Assembly: GCA_038524325.1 (NCBI GenBank)
Contig: JBCBIS010000001.1
Location: forward strand, 9,470-73,469
From: Thermohalobaculum sp038524325
Lineage (GTDB): Bacteria > Pseudomonadota > Alphaproteobacteria > Rhodobacterales > Rhodobacteraceae
Direction of reading: 5' to 3'
Length of the DNA stretch: 64,000 nt
In this document: positions 58,914 through 64,000 of the stretch, one piece after another
Numbering within the stretch: position 1 is the stretch's first letter
Layout of the letters: each line of letters begins with the position of its first letter
The notes under the pieces: model-generated
What the model was told of the DNA's origin: nothing
The model's database searches: none
Seen by the model: only the letters and a program-made list of their open reading frames with translations
Made by a program: the position numbers and the translations under genes

Positions 58914-59411
58914 CTATCTCTGCCAGGCGGCATAGGCGGGATGGGTCCGGGCCATGTCGTCATAGAGCCAGACCATCCGGTCACAAAACCACAGCTTCGG
59001 CCCCATCGTCAGCACGAGACCCAGCAGGAGCGGCCAGATCTCGAGCGCATAGAGCCCCCAGATCAGCGGCCCCAGCCCCGCCGCGGGCAGAGCGCTGAGC
59101 AACCCGGCCCAGACCGCATGGTGGCGCGGGATCGCCACCGTGCCGCGGTTCAACCACACCCGCTCGCCCATCACCGCGCGCGAGGCCCAGGCCCGTGTGG
59201 TCGCGGGCGGCGGGAAGGCGCGAGGGTTCACCCAGGTCCAGACCAGCAGCGCGGCGATGGGGATCAGGCACCCCCAGCCGATCCAGACCCGGGCCCAGAT
59301 GGCGAGGCACAGCAGCGGCAGGATGGCCACTCGGGTCCAGCAGGACCAGGGGCTGGCATGGCGCTCCCAGGTTCTCTCATCCATGGCGAATGCGCGTGCG
59401 ATGATCTGCAT
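58914..59411 (-). CDS. DUF6653-like membrane protein
   Basis: A 165-aa protein starting MQIIARAFAMDERTWERHASPWSCWTRV. The WERHxxPWSxWTR motif, then two hydrophobic pairs and WLNRGTVAIPRHHAVW, fit the small membrane family DUF6653. Function unknown. It is divergent from the VOC gene. Confidence 0.75.
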   Translation of the reverse strand: MQIIARAFAMDERTWERHASPWSCWTRVAILPLLCLAIWARVWIGWGCLIPIAALLVWTWVNPRAFPPPATTRAWASRAVMGERVWLNRGTVAIPRHHAVWAGLLSALPAAGLGPLIWGLYALEIWPLLLGLVLTMGPKLWFCDRMVWLYDDMARTHPAYAAWQR

Positions 59412-59526
59412 CCTTCGACCCTCCACCGTTCGAGCGTCCGCAAAAGTCTTTCCTCGGGGCGGGTCTCGCCGCCTGCCCCGCCCTTTGCATATGGTGGCTG
59501 CAAGAGATCAGGAGAAGGAGAGCCCC

Positions 59527-60021
59527 ATGACCCCGACATCCCCGGCCGCCCAACCGGCCCCCGCGAAAGCCTGTATCGGCCATGTCCATCTGCGCGTGGC
59601 CGACCTGGACCGCGCGATTGGTTTTTACTCCGGCGTGCTGGGGTTCGACGTGATGCAGCGCGGCCCGCAAGCGGCGTTCCTGGCGGCCGGCGGCTATCAC
59701 CATCACATCGGGCTGAACACTTGGGAGAGCCTGGGCGCCATGCCGCCGCCGCCGGGCCATACCGGACTCTATCACACCGCGTTTCTCTACCCGAGCCGCG
59801 CCGATCTGGCCGAGGCGGTCCGGCGCGTGCAGGCGGCGGGCATCCCAATCACCGGCAAGGCCGATCACGGCGTCTCCGAGGCTGTCTATCTCAGCGACCC
59901 GGATGGCAACGGGGTGGAGCTGTACCGGGACAAACCCGCCGAGGAATGGCCCGTGGATGCGCAAGACCGCCTCGCCATGGTCAACGCCCCCCTGGATCTG
60001 GAGGCGTTGACCGCGTCGTGA
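59527..60021 (+). CDS. VOC (glyoxalase/dioxygenase fold) protein
   Basis: A 164-aa protein. The first module has IGHVHLRVADLDRAIGFYSGVLGFDVM and GGYHHHIGLNTW; the second has YHTAFLYPSRADLAEAVRRVQ and YLSDPDGNGVELYRDKP. His of GHVH, His of HHIGL and Glu of VELY are candidate metal ligands. Likely a small metalloenzyme or detoxifying glyoxalase/catechol-dioxygenase-like protein. GAAGGAGAG precedes the ATG. Confidence 0.9.
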   Translation: MTPTSPAAQPAPAKACIGHVHLRVADLDRAIGFYSGVLGFDVMQRGPQAAFLAAGGYHHHIGLNTWESLGAMPPPPGHTGLYHTAFLYPSRADLAEAVRRVQAAGIPITGKADHGVSEAVYLSDPDGNGVELYRDKPAEEWPVDAQDRLAMVNAPLDLEALTAS

Positions 60022-60024
60022 GCC

Positions 60025-60297
60025 TCAGCCCCGGTTGCCGACGACGACCGTGTCTTTGTCATTCACCCCCGGCTCGAACTTGGCCGGGCCGCCGAAGACA
60101 GTCGAGACCACGCTCCAGGCATAGCCGGCATAGTGATGAAAGCTGCTGAACCGGCTGAAATCCGCGCTGCCGCCGCCCGAGCCGTCACGGCGGATCAGCT
60201 TCTTCTGATCGGGGTCATTGGTGTCGCCCTTGGCGGCGGTCACCAGGTCCAGATCGGCATCGTCGAGGATCTGCACAGTCTCGGTCATCTTGGTCAT
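60025..60297 (-). CDS. Small peptide with leader-like motif; possible secreted or modified peptide
   Basis: A 90-aa protein, MTKMTETVQILDDADLDLVTAAKGD, then a polar part with Gly/Ser (DGSGGGSADFSRFSSFHHYAGYAW) and a C-terminus VGNRG. The LDDADLDLVTAA stretch resembles the LxxxELDxVxGG leader of double-glycine exported peptides, with Ala-Ala in place of Gly-Gly. No Cys, transporter or modifying enzyme is adjacent. It could be an ordinary small protein; the assignment is tentative. Confidence 0.6.
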   Translation of the reverse strand: MTKMTETVQILDDADLDLVTAAKGDTNDPDQKKLIRRDGSGGGSADFSRFSSFHHYAGYAWSVVSTVFGGPAKFEPGVNDKDTVVVGNRG

Positions 60298-60766
60298 GTG
60301 GGTTCTCCCGATTGCATGTTGAATGGTGCGTGCGCGTACCCTAGCGGACCGCGCCGACCGGACCTGTGAAGCGGCTCACAAGGCAGCGCGCGCTGGCCGG
60401 GATTTTCAACAAATTTTAACCATCGCGCGCGAAAACCCTCTCCGCCGCGACACCGGCTGTGCCTGACACGTACAGCTTCCTCCAGGGCCCCTTTGGCAAG
60501 GGCCACCCCCGGGCGGCCGCCCGCTTTTCTACAGTCCAGGCCCTCGTAGGTTCCGGACCCTTCGCGAGCCCCCCTCCAACATCCCGATCACCACCGCATT
60601 GGATGCGCGAGATCTGTCATGCGCGTGGCGCCACTCTGGCTCCTGACCCGCATCGCAGCCCCGGCGCCTTTTCCGCGCCACAGAACCCCAATCCGCGGCG
60701 GGCCCCGCCCAGAATCGCACAATCTGAGGTATCTTTTTCCATCGCAATTCACGTCAGGAGAACCCG
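60298..60766. other. Intergenic region before the VPLPA-CTERM gene
   Basis: About 470 bases between divergent genes. No gene seen. A short low-GC stretch (TTTTCAACAAATTTTAACC) at about 60401-60420 may hold the promoter of the small peptide gene. A GTCAGGAGA Shine-Dalgarno region ends it at the CTERM gene. No clear repeats of note. Confidence 0.45.
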
Positions 60767-61510
60767 ATGAAGCGATCTGGAGTGTTTGCCGTTCTTGCGT
60801 CTTTGATTGCGGTCCCGGCGGCCGCTGCACCCTTCCATGTCGAGTTCTGGGACGTCGATATCTTCGACCAGGCAACCCTCGCGCCAGGTGCGGACCGCGC
60901 GCCGTCGGGCGAGGTGATCGGCGATGCCGAGGACAATGCAAATCGCGGCCAGCCGGGCGGTGTGTTGGACGATGTGCTCAGCGTGATCGACCGGCGGACC
61001 CCCGATTTCACGTTTCAATCGACCGCCATTGATTACCCGGGCCCGTCGGGCGGGTTCAACCCTGAGACCCTCGCGAATGCTGGTGGCGAGACGCTCGGAG
61101 ATTTCCTCGGGCCCGATGCCGCAGCGCTGACCGCGGCACAGCGCGACACCGAGCTGCTCGGGTCGATCTTCCGCTTTACCGGCCTCTTGGGGGTCGAGGA
61201 TGGCGTCAATGCGTTCGAGCTGTTCTCGGATGACGGGTTCCAGCTGACGGTCGACGGCGTTCTGCTCGGCGAATTCACCGGGATCCGGGCGTTCGGCTCG
61301 GACGACTTCGATCTTGCACTGACCGAGGGCGGCGTGCCCTTCGAGCTGATCTACTATGACGCGCTGACATCGCAGGCCGGGGTGCAATTGCTGGTGAACG
61401 GAGAGACCGCGACCCCGGTGCCGCTGCCGGCAAGCCTCGCGATGATGCTGTCGGGCTTTGGGCTTTTGGCGCTGTTCGGCATCGGACGGCTCCGCCGTCC
61501 GCTTGCCTAG
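60767..61510 (+). CDS. VPLPA-CTERM exported protein
   Basis: A 247-aa protein with signal peptide (MKRSGVFAVLASLIAVPAAA). The middle has a PA14-like beta domain (FELFSDDGFQLTVDGVLLGEF, FELIYYDALTSQAGVQLLVNG). The C-terminus is a textbook sorting signal: VPLPASLAMMLSGFGLLALF then GIGRLRR. VPLPA-CTERM proteins are processed by an exosortase-type enzyme and linked with extracellular polysaccharide production in Rhodobacteraceae. No exosortase gene lies in this window. Confidence 0.92.
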   Translation: MKRSGVFAVLASLIAVPAAAAPFHVEFWDVDIFDQATLAPGADRAPSGEVIGDAEDNANRGQPGGVLDDVLSVIDRRTPDFTFQSTAIDYPGPSGGFNPETLANAGGETLGDFLGPDAAALTAAQRDTELLGSIFRFTGLLGVEDGVNAFELFSDDGFQLTVDGVLLGEFTGIRAFGSDDFDLALTEGGVPFELIYYDALTSQAGVQLLVNGETATPVPLPASLAMMLSGFGLLALFGIGRLRRPLA

Positions 61511-62019
61511 GCGCCGGGCCCGTAGAGCTCCGCCTCGCCCACGACCGGCGGGGCGGCCTGTCCGGCCTCGCGCCGCATCCGGCCCCGGGCCGAGAACATC
61601 GTGCCGCGCGCCTCCTGGGCCGGGGCAAAGGCGGTGAAGCCGGTCTCGATATCCATGTCGAGATAGACCGCCTCCATCCCTCCACCCATGAAATAGCTCT
61701 CGTGCCAGAACCCGGTGCCGCCCGTATCGCGCACGAATTGCTGCCACCAGATCTTGTGCGGCTCGGACCGCGCCCAGGCCTCGAGCGCGTCGAAATCCCG
61801 CCAGTATTGGCGCATCCCCACATGGGGCGGGAACAGGCCGTAGGTGAGAAATTCGTGACGCAGCAACCCGTCAGGCTGACTGCCCGGCACCCGCCCGATC
61901 TGTGGCCCGATCCGCATCAGCGACAGGATGCCCCGCAGCCGCCTGACCCGCATCCCGAGATAAATGACCACCAGATCGGGATAGGCCGAAAGATCCACGG
62001 TGATGCGCTTGTCGACCAT
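61507..62019 (-). CDS. DUF4188-like (monooxygenase-related) protein
   Basis: A 170-aa protein. The first part DLSAYPDLVVIYLGMRVRRLRGILSLMRIGPQI and the later WWQQFVRDTGGTGFWHESYFMGGGMEAVYLDM, with a GTGFWHE core, are typical of the small family annotated as monooxygenase-related or DUF4188, in which His of FWHE is conserved. It is convergent with the CTERM gene, whose stop it overlaps by 4 bases. Substrate unknown. Confidence 0.8.
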   Translation of the reverse strand: MVDKRITVDLSAYPDLVVIYLGMRVRRLRGILSLMRIGPQIGRVPGSQPDGLLRHEFLTYGLFPPHVGMRQYWRDFDALEAWARSEPHKIWWQQFVRDTGGTGFWHESYFMGGGMEAVYLDMDIETGFTAFAPAQEARGTMFSARGRMRREAGQAAPPVVGEAELYGPGA

Positions 62020-62101
62020 CAGATGCCCCTCTGTCCCGCCACGCTCCAGCTTCGCACCATCGCGTCAGACGACGCAACGCCGGGCCAGGAAGGGCGGGAC
62101 C

Positions 62102-63289
62102 CTACCGGCTCAACTCGCGCGTTGCCTCCTCCAGCCCGGCCAGGGTCATGGGGAACATGCGGTTTTCCATGATCTCGTTGATCAGCCCGACGGAGTGGGT
62201 GTATTGCCAATGCCCCTCGGGCACCGGGTTGATCCAGGCGGCGGAGGGGTATTTGTCGAGCGCCCGGCGCAGCCATGTCTCGCCCGGCTCCGCGTTCCAA
62301 TGTTCGTTGGCCCCGCCGGGATAGAGGATCTCGTAGGGGCTCATCGAGGCGTCGCCGACAAAGATCAGCTTGTAATCCGGGCCATAGGTGTTCAACACCT
62401 CCTGCGTCGGCGTCTGCTCGGTCCAGCGCCTGCGGTTGTTGCGCCACACGCCCTCGTAGAGGCAATTGTGGAAATAGTAGTATTCGAGATGTTTGAACTC
62501 GGTCTTGGCGGCCGAGAACAGCTCCTCGACCACCTTGATATGGTCGTCCATCGAGCCGCCGACATCGAACAGCATCAGCACCTTGACCGCGTTGTGTCGC
62601 TCGGGGCGGAGTTGCACGTCGAGATAGCCCTTCTCCGCCGTGCCGCGGATGGTTCCTGCCAGATCCAGCTCCTCCGCCGCGCCCTCGCGGGCCCAGCGGC
62701 GCAGGCGTTTCAGGGCGACCTTGATATTGCGCGTGCCGAGTTCAACGTCGCCGTCCAGATCGCGGAACTGGCGCTTGTCCCAGACCTTCACCGCCCGGCG
62801 GTGGCGCGATTCCTTCTGGCCGATGCGCACGCCCTCGGGGTTGTAGCCATAGGCGCCGAAGGGGCTGGTCCCCGCCGTGCCGATCCATTTGTTGCCGCCC
62901 TGATGCCGGCCCTGCTGTTCCTCGAGCCGCTTTTTCAGCGTCTCCATAAGCTTTTCGAACCCGCCGAGACTGTCGACCAGCGCCTTTTCCTCGTCGCTGA
63001 GATGTTTCTCGGCCAGCTTCATCAGCCATTCGGTGGGGAGGTCGGTCTCCTCCACGCTGATCCCATCGGCGGCCACGGCCTCGAGCCCCTTGAAGACATG
63101 GGCGAAGACCTGATCGAAGCGGTCGAGATGCCGCTCGTCCTTCACCAGGGTGGCGCGGGCGAGGTAGTAGAATTCCTCGACGTCATAAATCACCAGCCCA
63201 GCATCCATCGCCTCGACCAGGGTCAGATGCTCGCGCAGGCTGACCGGCAGGCGCGCGTCTTTCAGGGCGAAGAAGAGTTTCAGAAACAT
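62102..63289 (-). CDS. CoxE-like VWA-domain protein
   Basis: A 395-aa protein. The N-terminus is helical, ending with FGAYGYNPEGVRIGQKESRHRRAVKVWDKRQ; the VWA domain has MLFDVGGSMDDHIKVVEELFSAAK (MIDAS-like DxGGS) and LIFVGDASMSPYEI. Such proteins often pair with a MoxR-type ATPase for insertion of metal or cofactors; that ATPase is not seen in this window. Usual length. Confidence 0.88.
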   Translation of the reverse strand: MFLKLFFALKDARLPVSLREHLTLVEAMDAGLVIYDVEEFYYLARATLVKDERHLDRFDQVFAHVFKGLEAVAADGISVEETDLPTEWLMKLAEKHLSDEEKALVDSLGGFEKLMETLKKRLEEQQGRHQGGNKWIGTAGTSPFGAYGYNPEGVRIGQKESRHRRAVKVWDKRQFRDLDGDVELGTRNIKVALKRLRRWAREGAAEELDLAGTIRGTAEKGYLDVQLRPERHNAVKVLMLFDVGGSMDDHIKVVEELFSAAKTEFKHLEYYYFHNCLYEGVWRNNRRRWTEQTPTQEVLNTYGPDYKLIFVGDASMSPYEILYPGGANEHWNAEPGETWLRRALDKYPSAAWINPVPEGHWQYTHSVGLINEIMENRMFPMTLAGLEEATRELSR

Positions 63290-63298
63290 GCCGCCAAA

Positions 63299-63517
63299 CT
63301 AGCCGCCCCGGCGCCGGGCGCACGGGGCGATGGGGTCAGTTGAAGACGGCGAACAGGACAGATGCGCGGCGATGTTGACCAGGACAAACCCGGCCAGACC
63401 GCCGGCGATGCCATGGGCGATGGCATATTGCACCCGGTCGGCCATGGTACCGCCCCGGCGCCCGGCCCGCACCCAGCCCAGCGCGGCCGCGGCGAGAAAA
63501 AACACTGCAACGATCAT
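63299..63517 (-). CDS. Small membrane protein, function unknown
   Basis: A 72-aa protein with two hydrophobic helices (MIVAVFFLAAAALGWVRAG and YAIAHGIAGGLAGFVLVNIAAHL) joined by a basic loop. The ATG overlaps the stop of the upstream gene as ATGA, and it precedes the VWA gene, so these three form an operon. Confidence 0.7.
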   Translation of the reverse strand: MIVAVFFLAAAALGWVRAGRRGGTMADRVQYAIAHGIAGGLAGFVLVNIAAHLSCSPSSTDPIAPCARRRGG

Positions 63518-64000
63518 CCACCCACTCCTGCTTGGCCCGCCTCGGCGCCATAGGCATAGGCCCGCCAGCGTGTCGCCAAGGCGCTGTCCGCCGCCGCCCT
63601 GCCCCGGTCGCCCCGGCCCTGATGCGCCCGGGCGCGCAGCGTATAGAGCGCGGCCAGCCGTTCCTCTTGCCCCAGTTCCGCCAACCGCGCCTCGTGCCCG
63701 GCCAGGGTCTCGATCACCGCCGCATAGCTGCCCTGCCGGAGCAGTGCAAGCGCCCGTTCCAACGCGATCAGCGAGAGGCGGATGTCCCGGGCGCCATGGA
63801 CCTGGGCGCAGAGCTGGCGCGCCTCGGCCAGGGTTCCCAGCGCCGTGCCGGGTGCGCGGCGGGCCAGCACCCGGCCCAGGGTGCGCAGGGCGTGGCAGTG
63901 CTGGGCGCTGCCCGGGGCCTCACGCCGGACCAGCGCCAAGGCGGCGCGGGCCTCCTCGGGCGCGCGGTTCTGGGCGGTGGCCTTCGAGAAGATGCGGTTA
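63514..64000 (-). CDS. Helical repeat protein, C-terminal part (start beyond window)
   Basis: The frame is open to the right edge with no start in it, so only the C-terminal 161 residues are seen. Ala/Leu/Arg-rich, TPR-like helices (GTLAEARQLCAQVHGARDIRLSLIALERALALLRQG, LAALYTLRARAHQGRGDRGRAAADSALATRW). No catalytic motif. It is coupled to the small membrane protein by overlap. Confidence 0.6.
   Translation of the reverse strand, partial: NRIFSKATAQNRAPEEARAALALVRREAPGSAQHCHALRTLGRVLARRAPGTALGTLAEARQLCAQVHGARDIRLSLIALERALALLRQGSYAAVIETLAGHEARLAELGQEERLAALYTLRARAHQGRGDRGRAAADSALATRWRAYAYGAEAGQAGVGG

Overview
The window reads as chromosomal DNA of a GC-rich alphaproteobacterium, most likely a member of the Rhodobacteraceae/Roseobacter group. 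Supporting signs are the style of the pqqABCDE cluster, a class III formaldehyde dehydrogenase, a CbbR-type LysR regulator, a VPLPA-CTERM protein and dense, ATGA-overlapping operons. No rRNA, tRNA, CRISPR array, transposase or integrase was seen.

Left edge (1-1557): the start of an OsmC-type protein and a plant-type glutamate-cysteine ligase (gshA), translationally coupled.

Main system (1954-28265): a roughly 25 kb extracellular contractile injection system (eCIS, tailocin-like). Seventeen genes run on the minus strand from the sheath at 28189 to a DUF4157 protein at 2989. In transcription order they are sheath, tube, Cys-pair protein, Pro-rich protein, DUF4255 cap, AAA+ ATPase, small protein, CIS tube-type protein, LysM protein, gpD-like hub, gpV/gp5-like spike, small protein, gp25, two baseplate-J-like wedge proteins, tail protein I-like, a 1537-aa DUF6519/beta-helix protein and a 643-aa DUF4157 protein with two HExxH motifs. 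There is no capsid, terminase, portal or integrase, so this is not a prophage; there are no TssJLM-like membrane genes, so it is not a T6SS. At the far end, convergent to the operon, lies a PspF-like sigma-54 activator without a sensor domain. Upstream of the sheath gene I found an excellent -24/-12 promoter (TGGCAC-N5-TTGCT), a strong Shine-Dalgarno and repeated GACCCACCC/dyad sites at activator distance. Together these suggest a self-contained, sigma-54-controlled injection machine.

Next to it (28592-43641): a His/Asp-rich G8-domain beta-helix protein (1202 aa) transcribed away from the sheath promoter region; an overlapping set encoding a 6-hydroxynicotinate reductase-like protein, a UPF0280 protein and a GT87-type membrane glycosyltransferase; a Crp/Fnr regulator; an MscS-type channel; and a 1529-aa modular surface-type protein containing a nearly perfect 669-bp tandem duplication.

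C1/PQQ region (44101-50885): frmA with a strong terminator, a small Cys-containing protein, two exported proteins of unknown function, a SoxYZ-like carrier of the quinoprotein-associated type, and divergent pqqABCDE. The quinoprotein dehydrogenase served by these genes is not in the window.

Right part (51019-64000): ordinary chromosomal genes. These include a membrane-anchored coiled-coil protein, an OmpR-type two-component system, a CbbR-like regulator, a double PilJ-domain periplasmic protein, pterin dehydratase, an M48 protease, membrane proteins, a VOC protein, a small peptide with a double-Ala leader-like motif, a VPLPA-CTERM protein, a DUF4188-like protein, a CoxE-like VWA protein and a truncated gene at the edge.
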